Positions 8,860 to 17,377 of a stretch of 56,517 nucleotides of DNA are shown here, one piece after another. The notes beneath the pieces are model-generated. The model saw nothing but the letters and a program-made list of their open reading frames with translations, did no database searches and was not told the origin of the DNA. The DNA comes from Pseudomonas sp. PICF141 (GTDB lineage: Bacteria; Pseudomonadota; Gammaproteobacteria; Pseudomonadales; Pseudomonadaceae). The position numbers were made by a program, and so were the translations under genes. How positions within the stretch are numbered: the stretch's first letter is position 1; every line of letters starts with the position of its first letter. The stretch spans positions 1 to 56,517 of the forward strand of contig NZ_MUNM01000049.1 of NCBI RefSeq assembly GCF_002286815.1. Reading direction: 5' to 3'.

Positions 8860-10350
8860 ATGCTCTCCCTCCGCCTCGCTCTATTGGTAAGCGCTAGCTT
8901 GATGGCAGGCTGCGCGGTCGGTCCGGACTATCAGCGTCCGGACGTTCCGCTTTCAGACCGCTACATGGGTCAGACTATTGTCGAACAGAGGCCTGGGCCG
9001 AGGCAGGCCGGTCTTGTTGACTGGTGGGAAGGCTTTGGTGATCCACAGCTTTCCGACTTCGTCTCTAAAGCACTTGAACAAAACCTGGACCTGGTACAAG
9101 CGTCGGCGCGAGTCACACAAGCGCGGGCAGGACTAGGCGCCGCAAATGCCGCTTTACTGCCCTCAGGAAACATCAGTGGCCAGGCTGCGCGCTCCTACCA
9201 GTCCATCGAGACGCCACTGGGCCAAGTGTTGAACTCGACACCTGACTTCGATCGGTACGCAAGCTCCTACGAACTCGACCTTGATGCCAGCTGGGAGATC
9301 GATATCTTTGGCGGGCTGCGACGCGGACGGGAGGCTGCATTAGCCGAGTATCAGGCTGCCGAAGCGGGCGCCGCCGCCACACGCCTGGCCATCGCCGCGC
9401 AGACCGCCGACACCTACATCATCATCCGTGGATTACAGTCGCGCCTGGACATAGCGAACCGACAAGTCACAACGCAGGAGGAGCTGTTGAAGAAAGTCCA
9501 ACTGCTTTATGGCAAAGGCCTCGCCGCCCACTATGAAGTTCGCCAAACGGAGGGCGCGCTGTCGCAAGTCCAAGCGACAGTGCCAGCTCTGCAAACGGGT
9601 CTGGATGACGCCATGAACGCACTGGATATCTTACTCGGCACGCCACCAGGCACTCATAGAACGCAACTAGCAAGTACTGGCCACATCCCTCTAGCGCCCC
9701 AGTTAAAAACCACTGGAGCACCCGCCGAACTGTTACGCCGCCGACCAGATCTCATTGTGGCCGAGCGCCGCCTTGCAGCCTCCAACGCACGCATCGGGGA
9801 GGCAATCGCTGAGTACTATCCGAAATTTTCCCTTGGCGCATTGCTAGGCAGTGCAACGGCCGTATCCAGCGGCAACCTTTTTAGCGGTGATGCCAGCCAG
9901 TCAGCAGGCGTATTGGGTTTGCGCTGGAGACTCTTCGACTTCGGTCGCATAAACGCCCAAATCGACCAAGCCAAAGGACAGGAAGCCGAAGCCCTGGCCG
10001 CTTACCGCCAGTCAGTGTTACGCGCCACCGAGGATGTCGAAAACGCCTTCTCCGCGCTGGTGAATCGGGAAGCGCAAGCAACCCTCCTCACCCGAGGAGA
10101 GGAATCACTGACACAGGCTCGCCAGTCATCGTTCACCGCCTATGAAATGGGCACAGCCAGCCTTATTGATGTTTTGCACGCCGACGAGACAATGCTGCAG
10201 GCCTCCGATACGCGGGCGCAAGCCAGAACAGAATCGGCCAGGGCCGCGGTCGCGGCATTCCGAGCGCTTGGAGGTGGCTGGCAGGCTCCCCAGGCCCAAA
10301 CTATGACGAGTACGGCAAATACTGGCGCTGAATCATGGCGATCCCTCTAG
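8860..10350 (+). CDS. Outer-membrane efflux lipoprotein (OprM/NodT family)
   Basis: This 496-residue TolC-type channel should be the exit duct of the RND system encoded divergently at 4315-8570. The signal peptide ends in a lipobox LMAGC with the lipidated cysteine at C18, followed by AVGPDYQRPD, the standard OprM/NodT start. Two homologous halves with long helical stretches follow. Typical motifs are ELDLDASWEIDIFG near residue 140 and LLRRRPDLIVAERRLAASNARIG near 290, the repeat landmark of the family. The ATG at 8860 has AGGA upstream. Separation from the pump genes and its own promoter would allow the channel to be shared with another pump. Confidence 0.92.
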   Translation: MLSLRLALLVSASLMAGCAVGPDYQRPDVPLSDRYMGQTIVEQRPGPRQAGLVDWWEGFGDPQLSDFVSKALEQNLDLVQASARVTQARAGLGAANAALLPSGNISGQAARSYQSIETPLGQVLNSTPDFDRYASSYELDLDASWEIDIFGGLRRGREAALAEYQAAEAGAAATRLAIAAQTADTYIIIRGLQSRLDIANRQVTTQEELLKKVQLLYGKGLAAHYEVRQTEGALSQVQATVPALQTGLDDAMNALDILLGTPPGTHRTQLASTGHIPLAPQLKTTGAPAELLRRRPDLIVAERRLAASNARIGEAIAEYYPKFSLGALLGSATAVSSGNLFSGDASQSAGVLGLRWRLFDFGRINAQIDQAKGQEAEALAAYRQSVLRATEDVENAFSALVNREAQATLLTRGEESLTQARQSSFTAYEMGTASLIDVLHADETMLQASDTRAQARTESARAAVAAFRALGGGWQAPQAQTMTSTANTGAESWRSL

Positions 10351-10503
10351 AGGTGATGCACCCTGTTTTATTCAGGTGACTTTTTATACCAATAGTCACG
10401 AATCAGGCAGTAACGCCCTCTTCCGCTGCCCAGTGCAAGAACTGAAATTCGATATGATTTTTTGTCTCTCGCAGCAGGGCAGCATGCAATGCTTTGCCCG
10501 TAA

Positions 10504-11124
10504 TCATGGCATGAGGCTACGCAATATCAGGTTGGAGGTGAGCGTTGGCGCCTCTTCGATGAAATCGAGATTGAACTGCAGCAGCAAAGGGTTGACGAAA
10601 GGTCGCAGCGCAAGATGTATTGAATTGACCGTCTCGTCTAAAGGAGTCTTGCGTTCAAATTCGTTGTTTTCCCGTCCCTCCCGCACGATCTGCGACACAA
10701 AACCCTTGATCTGTGCGTCGTAAACCTGCGAACTCGGCCAGCTTTCCAATGCAGCAAACGCCGCGATGTCGTAAAGCTTTCGGTCGTTAAAGAACAGGCT
10801 TACGCCTGTGGAGATCAGGGTTTTGACCAGGCGTCGGAAGCGCTCCGTCGAGGAAATACCATCGACATTGATGGCATCCTCAACGGCTGCCACGATTTCC
10901 GCCAGGCAATTTGCGCAGATGGCTTCACCGATCGCCTGCTTGGAATCAAAGAACTTGTAGATGTAAGCCTTGGAGAATCCGATGGCCTTGGCCAGATCGG
11001 AAACCGTGGTTTTGCTGTAACCGTATTGGCTGAAATGCTCGTTGGCCGCCACGACAATCTGATTTCGAATGTCATGATCCGCAGGCCCCCGAACGCCGGG
11101 TGAAGGTATTGATGGCTGGTTCAT
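10504..11124 (-). CDS. TetR-family repressor, likely of the adjacent RND pump
   Basis: This 206-residue protein has an N-terminal TetR helix-turn-helix at about residues 20-65 (VAANEHFSQYGYSKTTVSDL, then AIGFSKAYIYKFFDSKQAI). A helical ligand-binding and dimerisation domain follows. It is convergent with the outer-membrane factor gene. A perfect palindrome TTGTGACC-N12-GGTCACAA lies just upstream of its start and shares its GTGACC/GGTCAC core with the operator before the adaptor gene. Autoregulation and control of the pump are therefore likely. The inducer is not apparent; the aromatic catabolic block downstream makes a small aromatic a reasonable guess only. Confidence 0.88.
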   Translation of the reverse strand: MNQPSIPSPGVRGPADHDIRNQIVVAANEHFSQYGYSKTTVSDLAKAIGFSKAYIYKFFDSKQAIGEAICANCLAEIVAAVEDAINVDGISSTERFRRLVKTLISTGVSLFFNDRKLYDIAAFAALESWPSSQVYDAQIKGFVSQIVREGRENNEFERKTPLDETVNSIHLALRPFVNPLLLQFNLDFIEEAPTLTSNLILRSLMP

Positions 11125-11160
11125 ATTTGTAGCTTACGCATCCATATGACGGTTGACAAC

Positions 11161-11188
11161 TTGTGACCCATTTGTGATGCGGTCACAA
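11161..11188. promoter_or_regulatory. Palindromic operator upstream of tetR
   Basis: TTGTGACC (11161-11168) and GGTCACAA (11181-11188) form a perfect 8-bp inverted repeat with a 12-bp spacer. The core matches the site before the adaptor gene. A minus-strand TTGTCA/TAAGCT pair with 17-bp spacing (11159-11131) could be the tetR promoter just downstream. Confidence 0.6.
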
Positions 11189-11390
11189 TCGGTTGATATA
11201 AAGGGTTTTGCCACCTTCCTGACTGAACTGCAGCCACAGCCAGAGATTGCCCATCGCACAGTTACAAAAAGCCCGAGACAGCAAGATTCTGCGATGAAGC
11301 GCCATTCAGGTTACGTGCAACGCTTTCGGCAAGCCTTCACACTGGATTGAAATGCCGGTCAGTAAAAGCCATTACAGCTACGACGCTCTC

Positions 11391-11580
11391 CTTGTAGGAG
11401 CTGTCGAGCCTGCGAGGCTGCGATCGGCTGCGCAGCAGTCGTGAAGCCGGCTGATGCGGTCTGCCTGACACACCGCGACCTCTGGTTTTACGACTGCTGC
11501 GCAGCCGATCGCAGCCTCGCAGGCTCGACAGCTCCTACAAGGCCGAGCGCAGCCTCGCGGGCTCGACTGTTGCTACAGAT
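11391..11580. repeat. Long REP/BIME inverted repeat with perfect 52-base arms
   Basis: Arm 11391-11442 is exactly reverse-complementary to 11490-11541, with 47 bases between. The outer ends carry the GTAGGAGCTGTCGAGCCTGC signature of Pseudomonas REP elements. A further partial copy (AGCCTCGCGGGCTCGAC) follows at 11543-11580. Apart from this and the tetR operator, the 525 bases between tetR and the pseudogene hold nothing recognised. The element abuts the truncated end of the pseudogene. Confidence 0.9.
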
Positions 11581-11649
11581 CGCATTACGCATTTTTTTTG
11601 ATTTTGATGAAGTTCAACTCATATCAAAAAAGGAAAAACCATCATGCGT

Positions 11650-12307
11650 CGCCGCCGCCAACATGACTCGCGCCGCCGTCGAGCGAAAATACCGCTGGTC
11701 TACGTCAATCGCCATCCGGACGAACGCGTCCTGCCCAAAGGCGTGGTCACGGTAACGTCCAACGGCGTTGAGGCCGGGCAACTGCAAATGCGTTACCTGG
11801 CTGACAAGATGGCGGGCAAAAGGCAACATCGCGATCATCATGGGCGACCTGGCGCAGAACTCCACGCACGACCGCACCGAAGGCGTCAAACAGGTGCTCA
11901 AGGACTACCCCGGGATCAAGGTCGTCGAACAACAAAGTGCCGAGTGGCAGCGCAATAAAGGGATGGACCTGACCAGCAACTGGCTGCTGGCCGGCACCGG
12001 TTTTGATGCCATCGAGGCTAACAACGACGAGATGGCCATCGGTGCGGCCATGGCACTGCAGCAAACCGACAAAGCCAAGGGCGAGATTGCCATTGTCGGC
12101 ATCGACGGCCTGCCTGACGGTCTGGCGACCATCAAGCGCGGAATGCTCGTAGCCTCAGTCTTTCAAGACCCCAAAGCGCAAGCGACCAGCTCGCTGCAAG
12201 CAGCCATCAAGATAATCAAAGGGGAGCCGGTCGAGACGGATGTCTGGGTGCCCTTTCAACTGATCACGCCGGAGCAGGTAGCTGTATTTGAGCAGCATTA
12301 TAAATAG
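11650..12307 (+). pseudogene. Truncated, twice-frameshifted periplasmic sugar-binding protein (RbsB-like)
   Basis: Three consecutive frames read as one protein of the ribose/galactose-binding class used by sugar ABC importers. The first reads ANMTRAAVE (11660-11683). The second reads AKIPLVYVNRHP and continues to LADKMAGK (about 11683-11820). The third runs from KGNIAIIMGDLAQNSTHDRT to EQVAVFEQHYK (to 12307). One base appears lost at about 11683 (GAGCG where GAGGCG is expected) and one A gained at 11818-11821. The N-terminal third, including any signal peptide, is missing and replaced by sequence next to the REP element. No permease or ATPase genes accompany it. The gene is almost certainly non-functional. 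Confidence 0.85.
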
Positions 12308-12640
12308 CGTCAAACAGCTGCGTTAGTCGAGCTTGTTTATTGAGTACACACAGACGTTCAAGCAGTTTGACTGCTGCCCTTGATGAGGGGCAGCAATCGG
12401 CCTGTTGAACAAGCCGGATTTTCAGATCGCCGATGACCCCGCAGCCTAACCCTTCTAGGCGGATCACAAGGATGATGATCCATCGCAAAATCTCCATAAG
12501 CGAGCATTGGAGCCCTGAGCCACACTCGACGAAAAAACCGGTTTTTTTCAACATCGCGGACGAGCAAATATATTCAGTTCCTCGCGCACGACCGGGATAG
12601 GGCTGAGCGAGCGATTGCCAAATCGGCGCGTCCGACGTCT
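12308..12640. other. Gap with no recognised gene
   Basis: These 333 bases between the pseudogene and the CBS-domain gene show no convincing coding frame, repeat or terminator. They may be further debris from the loss of a sugar transport locus. Confidence 0.5.
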
Positions 12641-13081
12641 TCAATGCCCGCGGATATAGCTTTCCAATTGCTGTATCAGGTCGGCTTGTTCTGCAATAGC
12701 CGCCTTTACCAGATCACCAATGGATAGCAAGCCCAGCAATTCTTCGTTTTCCACGACTGGCAGATGACGAAGATGGCTATCGGTCATAATACCCATGCAA
12801 TCTTCAATGCGCTGTCGAGCGTCTACCGTTATCACAGGGAAACTCATGATATCCCTCACAGGCGTACCCGCCGAGGAGCGCCCCTGAAGTACCATTTTCC
12901 GCGCATAGTCTCGTTCACTGACAATACCGATTACCTTCCCGTTTTCTACGACAGGTAGAGCACCGATGTTTCGCTCAGCCATTAACCTGATCGCCTCCAA
13001 CACCATTTGATCTGGCGCAATGGTGTGAACTTTTTGATTATGCACGGGCTTTAAACACAGTAATTGGGTCACTGTTTTCAT
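12641..13081 (-). CDS. Two-CBS-domain protein
   Basis: This 146-residue protein consists of a tandem CBS pair (Bateman module): residues about 10-68, with ERNIGALPVVENGKVIGIVSERD, and about 75-135, with DSHLRHLPVVENEELLGLLSIGD. Such small stand-alone CBS proteins bind adenine nucleotides or related ligands and are often stress- or energy-related. No effector domain, membrane segment or signal peptide is present. It stands alone, downstream of the divergently read ant genes and antR. Its partner is unknown. Confidence 0.85.
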   Translation of the reverse strand: MKTVTQLLCLKPVHNQKVHTIAPDQMVLEAIRLMAERNIGALPVVENGKVIGIVSERDYARKMVLQGRSSAGTPVRDIMSFPVITVDARQRIEDCMGIMTDSHLRHLPVVENEELLGLLSIGDLVKAAIAEQADLIQQLESYIRGH

Positions 13082-13138
13082 AACGATCGTCTCTTGTTTT
13101 ATTTTGATGCAAGCGCTGCTAACAGGCGCCTTGGCCAG

Positions 13139-14146
13139 TCAATGATTCCGACTTCGTTCAACCGTTTTCGATGGCACTTCCAAAAACATTTTTTTGTAAT
13201 CTGATGAAAAGCGACCCAGATGATTAAATCCCCACCGCATCGCTACCGCGGTGATGTTTTCATGACAACCACCTTCTAAAAGCGCCTGCCTGACTGCTTC
13301 CAGACGAAACCGCTTCAAGTACAAAGCGGGAGATATACCGAAGTACTTCTTGAAGTCCTCGGAGAGTTTGAAACGGGATACGCCAGCCGCCCGACTGATG
13401 TCGTTCAGGTTCAGTTCGCCGCCAGCATTTTCATGCATAAATTGCTTGGCCTTCAGCAAATACGCAGGGCACCGTGTTTGCGAGATCCCCTCCAGTTCAC
13501 TTGAGTAATTATTTGGCTGCGCCAGGATCAAACCTTTTATCAACGTCCGTTCAATGTCACGGACAATAGACACATGGCCAAAAAACTCTCGCCCCTGATC
13601 CAGTTCCATCAGCAAAAATTTAACCAGCCGCCACCATGCCGCGGGAGTTCCTTGATCTGTACTTATCCCTGTTTCGAAGACAATCGGTTGTGGGGCGGGT
13701 CGCTGTAGCAATTCCTCCAACACTTGATGCATTGCTACGCACTTGATCGCAACCTGAATTTTCCGACAGTTACCTGCAATGGCAAGTTCTTGCTGATCAT
13801 AGGGCGAAACAATGAGCCCGTTGTTGCTATCGGACATCAATAATCCATTTGCTTTTCGCAACTCCTGTTGCCCACTGACCGGAAGACTGATGCTGTAGCT
13901 GTTGAGTACCGATGCATCAATATCGATAGTGACATCAGTACCGTATTCGATATAGCCAATCACCGTAGACATCGACTTCAGGACGTTTCCGTCATGCTGA
14001 AAATGAAGACGTTGCGCAGATGAGGTCTTTAGTTCGTGAGGGCCGCAAATGTTCGCCATCCAGGCCTGCGCACTCTGCAGGTCATGACGTACCGCATGGA
14101 TGTCTTGAAATTCAGCATCAGCCCGAACATGAGTTTGCAGATTCAT
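13139..14146 (-). CDS. antR: AraC/XylS-type activator, probable AntR of the anthranilate operon
   Basis: This 335-residue regulator has an N-terminal ligand-sensing region of the AraC-binding-2 type and a C-terminal double helix-turn-helix (about residues 230-330: LNLNDISRAAGVSRFKLSED and ITAVAMRWGFNHLGRFSSDY). It is divergent from antABC, the arrangement known for antR of P. aeruginosa, where AntR activates antABC in response to anthranilate. The ATG at 14146 follows GGGGTG; a GTG one codon earlier is less likely. The shared intergenic region carries a 22-bp-spaced direct repeat that could be its site. The specificity is inferred from context. Confidence 0.8.
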   Translation of the reverse strand: MNLQTHVRADAEFQDIHAVRHDLQSAQAWMANICGPHELKTSSAQRLHFQHDGNVLKSMSTVIGYIEYGTDVTIDIDASVLNSYSISLPVSGQQELRKANGLLMSDSNNGLIVSPYDQQELAIAGNCRKIQVAIKCVAMHQVLEELLQRPAPQPIVFETGISTDQGTPAAWWRLVKFLLMELDQGREFFGHVSIVRDIERTLIKGLILAQPNNYSSELEGISQTRCPAYLLKAKQFMHENAGGELNLNDISRAAGVSRFKLSEDFKKYFGISPALYLKRFRLEAVRQALLEGGCHENITAVAMRWGFNHLGRFSSDYKKMFLEVPSKTVERSRNH

Positions 14147-14291
14147 CACAGCACCCCGTTACAGATTAGTTGTAACCCTACTTTCTGCTCTCACATGCCT
14201 GCTATCCACAAAGTGCAGAAACAATCAAAAAAACGCGAAAAAAGCTTGCTTGAGCAGCGCTTACCCAAATCACTTCCCGCGCCCAAGAATC

Positions 14292-14319
14292 GGATAGATA
14301 TCGCCTCGAATCCGGATAG
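14292..14319 (+). promoter_or_regulatory. Candidate AntR binding site: direct repeat upstream of antA
   Basis: GGATAG occurs at 14292-14297 and 14314-14319, each preceded by AATC or AATCC, with a 22-bp period. That is two helical turns, as expected for AraC/XylS-type activators binding tandem half-sites near a -35. The GGATA part matches the GGNTA half of the XylS motif; the TGCA half is poor. Confidence 0.45.
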
Positions 14320-14381
14320 CTGCACTGCACAGAAAGGCTTTCAATCAGGTTGAGCCTAAAACTACAAAAAGGGTGTACCTG

Positions 14382-15767
14382 ATGAACAGCACTAGAAGCA
14401 TTGCGCAGTGGCAAGACTACATTCAGGGTTGTCTGGATTTCCGGCCGGCTGAAGGCATATACCGTATCGCTCGTGACATGTTCACAGAGCCGGAACTGTT
14501 CGACCTGGAGATGGAGCTGATCTTCGAAAAGAACTGGATCTACGCTTGCCACGAAAGTGAAATCGCAAATCCCAATGACTTCCTGACGATGCGCGCAGGT
14601 CGTCAGCCGATGATCATCACCCGAGATGGGAACAATCAGCTTCACGCGCTAATCAACGCTTGCCAGCATCGGGGCGCGACGCTGACTCGTGTCAGCAAAG
14701 GTAACCAGTCAACCTTCACCTGTCCGTTCCACGCCTGGTGTTACAAAAGCGACGGCCGCCTGGTCAAGGTCAAGGCACCGGGGGAATACCCGGAAGGTTT
14801 TGACAAAGCGACTCGCGGCCTGAAGAAAGCCCGGATCGAAAGCTACAAGGGCTTCGTCTTCATTAGTCTGGACGTTAACGGTAGCGACTCGCTGGAAGAC
14901 TACCTCGGTGATGCCAAAGTGTTCTTCGACATGATGGTCGCGCAGTCCCCCACTGGCGAACTGGAGATACTGCCGGGCAAGTCGACTTATAGCTACGACG
15001 GCAACTGGAAACTGCAGCACGAAAACGGTCTGGACGGTTATCACGTCAGCACCGTGCACTACAACTACGTCTCCACGGTACAGCATCGCCAGCAAGTCAA
15101 TGCCGCTAAAGGTGGCGGCTCCGACACACTGGACTACAGCAAACTGGGCGCCGGCGATGCCGAAACCGATGATGGCTGGTTCTCGTTCAAGAATGGTCAC
15201 AGCCTCTTGTTCAGCGACATGCCCAACCCGACTGTACGCGCCGGTTATGCCACCGTCATGCCGCGTCTGGTGGAACAGTATGGCCAGCAGCAAGCCGAGT
15301 GGATGATGCACCGTCTGCGCAACCTCAACATCTACCCAAGCCTGTTCTTCATGGATCAAATCAGCTCACAACTGCGCATCGTGCGCCCAGTGGCCTGGAA
15401 CAAAACAGAGATCACCAGCCAATGCATCGGCGTGAAAGGTGAGTCCGACGCGGACCGGGAAAACCGGATTCGCCAGTTCGAGGACTTCTTCAACGTTTCA
15501 GGCATGGGAACCCCAGACGACCTGGTGGAGTTTCGTGAAGCTCAACGTGGATTCCAGGCACGCCTTGAGCGTTGGAACGAAGTATCCCGCGGCAGCGAAA
15601 AATGGGTTGAAGGTCCCACACCCAACAGCGAGGTTCTGGGCATTCAACCGGTATTGACCGGCACCGAGTTCACCCATGAGGGGCTCTACATTAATCAGCA
15701 CGGTTCCTGGCAGCGCTTCCTTCTGCAAGGCCTGGAACAAAAAGCCCTGAAGTTGAAGGAGGTGTGA
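14382..15767 (+). CDS. antA: Anthranilate 1,2-dioxygenase, large (alpha) oxygenase subunit
   Basis: This 461-residue Rieske non-haem iron oxygenase subunit should hydroxylate anthranilate to catechol with loss of ammonia and CO2. The Rieske ligands are C94 and H96 (NACQHRGAT), then C114 and H117 (TCPFHAWC). The mononuclear iron site is DGYHVSTVH with D218, H221 and H226. Length, the C-terminal EGLYINQHGSWQRF, and the small-subunit and reductase partners fit AntA better than the related benzoate dioxygenase BenA. The ATG at 14382 was chosen over an in-frame GTG at 14373. It is the first gene of a tight operon with antB and antC. The product catechol would need genes elsewhere for ring cleavage. 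Confidence 0.9.
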   Translation: MNSTRSIAQWQDYIQGCLDFRPAEGIYRIARDMFTEPELFDLEMELIFEKNWIYACHESEIANPNDFLTMRAGRQPMIITRDGNNQLHALINACQHRGATLTRVSKGNQSTFTCPFHAWCYKSDGRLVKVKAPGEYPEGFDKATRGLKKARIESYKGFVFISLDVNGSDSLEDYLGDAKVFFDMMVAQSPTGELEILPGKSTYSYDGNWKLQHENGLDGYHVSTVHYNYVSTVQHRQQVNAAKGGGSDTLDYSKLGAGDAETDDGWFSFKNGHSLLFSDMPNPTVRAGYATVMPRLVEQYGQQQAEWMMHRLRNLNIYPSLFFMDQISSQLRIVRPVAWNKTEITSQCIGVKGESDADRENRIRQFEDFFNVSGMGTPDDLVEFREAQRGFQARLERWNEVSRGSEKWVEGPTPNSEVLGIQPVLTGTEFTHEGLYINQHGSWQRFLLQGLEQKALKLKEV

Positions 15768-15768
15768 A

Positions 15769-16257
15769 ATGAGCGCACTACAACATTCCGTCGAGCAGTT
15801 CCTTTACCGTAAATCCGAGTTGTGCGATCAGCAGGACTGGGACGCCTACATCGCCCTCTTTGATGAACAGAGTGAATTCCATCTGCCGCAATGGGAGTCG
15901 GAGCATGTGTACACCACCGACCCCAAGCGCAGCATGTCGCTGATTTACTACTCGAACCGGTCCGGCCTTGAAGACCGGGTATTTCGCCTGCGCACCGGTA
16001 AGTCGGCGGCTTCAAACCCGATGCCGCGCACCCTGCATCAAATCAGCAACGTGCGAATCAAGGAGCTCGATGACGGCTTGCTTGAAGTCAAGGCAGGCTG
16101 GGTCACGCTTTATACGCGTCAAGGATTGTCTGAGCAGTTCTACGGCCATGTGACCTACCACCTTAAAGCGGTCGCAGACAGCTGGAAGATCACTCGCAAG
16201 CACATTGTGTTGCTCAATGACACGATCAATTCTGTGCTTGATTTCTATCACCTGTGA
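15769..16257 (+). CDS. antB: Anthranilate 1,2-dioxygenase, small (beta) oxygenase subunit
   Basis: This 162-residue protein has the SnoaL/NTF2-like cone fold typical of ring-hydroxylating dioxygenase beta subunits (LYRKSELCDQQDWDAYIALFDE at the start, RTLHQISNVRI in the middle). It builds the alpha3beta3 oxygenase with AntA and has a structural role. It starts one base after the antA stop and has a strong ribosome-binding site, AAGGAGGTG. Length matches known AntB proteins. Confidence 0.9.
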   Translation: MSALQHSVEQFLYRKSELCDQQDWDAYIALFDEQSEFHLPQWESEHVYTTDPKRSMSLIYYSNRSGLEDRVFRLRTGKSAASNPMPRTLHQISNVRIKELDDGLLEVKAGWVTLYTRQGLSEQFYGHVTYHLKAVADSWKITRKHIVLLNDTINSVLDFYHL

Positions 16258-16275
16258 GCTGTGGGGCACCTTGTC

Positions 16276-17307
16276 ATGAACCATAAAGTCGCTTTCAGCT
16301 TCGCAGACGGCAAGACCTCATTCTTTGAGGTCAAACCAAACGAACTGCTGCTCGACGCCGCGTTGCGTAATGGTGTGAACATTCCGCTGGATTGTCGCGA
16401 AGGTGTCTGTGGCACCTGCCAGGGCCGCTGCGAATCCGGTCAATTCACTCAAGACTACGTCGATGAAGAGGCATTATCCGAACACGATCTGGCCCAACGC
16501 AAAATGCTCTCTTGCCAGACCCGCGTGCAATCGGATGCTTCGTTCTATTTCGACTTCGATTCGACTTTGTGTAACGGCGGTGGAACCCAACTGTTACAAG
16601 CGGTTGTTACCGGTGTAGAGCAAGTGTCAGCCACCACCGCGATCCTTCATATCGACGCGTGTTCCAACAAGCAGCAACTGGATTTTCTTCCGGGACAGTA
16701 CGCACGTGTGCATGTTCCTGGAACCAGTGAGTGGCGCTCTTATTCATTCGCTAACCGCCCGAACCCCACTAACCAGCTTCAGTTTCTCATCCGGTTGCTG
16801 CCTGATGGAGTGATGAGCAACTTCATCAGAGAGCATTGCCAGCCTGGTCAACTCATTGAGTTCGAGGCACCTTTGGGTAGCTTTTATCTACGCCAAGTGA
16901 CCAAGCCACTGGTACTGGTGGCAGGCGGCACCGGCCTGTCGGCGTTCCTCGGGATGCTGGATAACATTGCGGAAAAAGGAGGTTGCGGCCAGCCGATCCA
17001 GTTGTTTTATGGCGTTACGCAAGACAATGATTTGTGTGAACTCTCGCGGCTGGCCGGTTACCGTGAATGCATCGCGGACTTCGACTACCACCTCGTCGTC
17101 TCGAAACCATCCGCGGCATGGGCAGGCAAAACCGGGTGGATTCCAGAACACTTCGACCGCCAGCAATTGGAGGCTAATCCGTTCGATATCTACTTGTGCG
17201 GTCCGCCACCGATGGTGGAGTCCATCAAAACCTGGTTTGATGCCCAGCAGATTGAACATTTTCAGATGTACTACGAAAAATTCATCGAGAGCAACACCAA
17301 GCAGTGA
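16276..17307 (+). CDS. antC: Anthranilate dioxygenase reductase
   Basis: This 343-residue protein passes electrons from NADH through FAD and a plant-type 2Fe-2S cluster to the AntA Rieske centre. The N-terminal ferredoxin domain carries the cluster cysteines C40, C45, C48 and C80 (CREGVCGTCQGRC, then LSCQTR). The FAD motif RSYSFAN lies near residue 155. The NAD-binding part has VAGGTGLSAFLGML near 215 and ends with a CGPPPMV motif near 312. The ATG at 16276 was taken as start; a GTG at 16261 is possible. It ends just before a strong hairpin terminator, so antABC is a closed transcription unit. Confidence 0.92.
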   Translation: MNHKVAFSFADGKTSFFEVKPNELLLDAALRNGVNIPLDCREGVCGTCQGRCESGQFTQDYVDEEALSEHDLAQRKMLSCQTRVQSDASFYFDFDSTLCNGGGTQLLQAVVTGVEQVSATTAILHIDACSNKQQLDFLPGQYARVHVPGTSEWRSYSFANRPNPTNQLQFLIRLLPDGVMSNFIREHCQPGQLIEFEAPLGSFYLRQVTKPLVLVAGGTGLSAFLGMLDNIAEKGGCGQPIQLFYGVTQDNDLCELSRLAGYRECIADFDYHLVVSKPSAAWAGKTGWIPEHFDRQQLEANPFDIYLCGPPPMVESIKTWFDAQQIEHFQMYYEKFIESNTKQ

Positions 17308-17314
17308 CGACTAA

Positions 17315-17350
17315 AAAAGGGGAAATAGCCTCGCGGCTATTTCCCCTTTT
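17315..17350. terminator. Strong bidirectional terminator between antC and the chemoreceptor gene
   Basis: A perfect 16-bp stem (17315-17330 with 17335-17350) closed by a TCGC tetraloop carries an A-run on one side and a T-run on the other. It can end transcription from both convergent genes. Confidence 0.92.
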
Positions 17351-17377
17351 AATTTGTCTTTAATTGAACCTCGCACA

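Noticed and set aside
12264..12644. 126-codon minus-strand frame after the pseudogene
   Set aside because: Mixed composition without motifs, partly opposite the pseudogene end; no start signal.
14382..17307. Benzoate dioxygenase (benABC)
   Set aside because: Related family, but subunit lengths, the AntA-like C-terminus, absence of benD and the neighbouring anthranilate-forming genes favour antABC.
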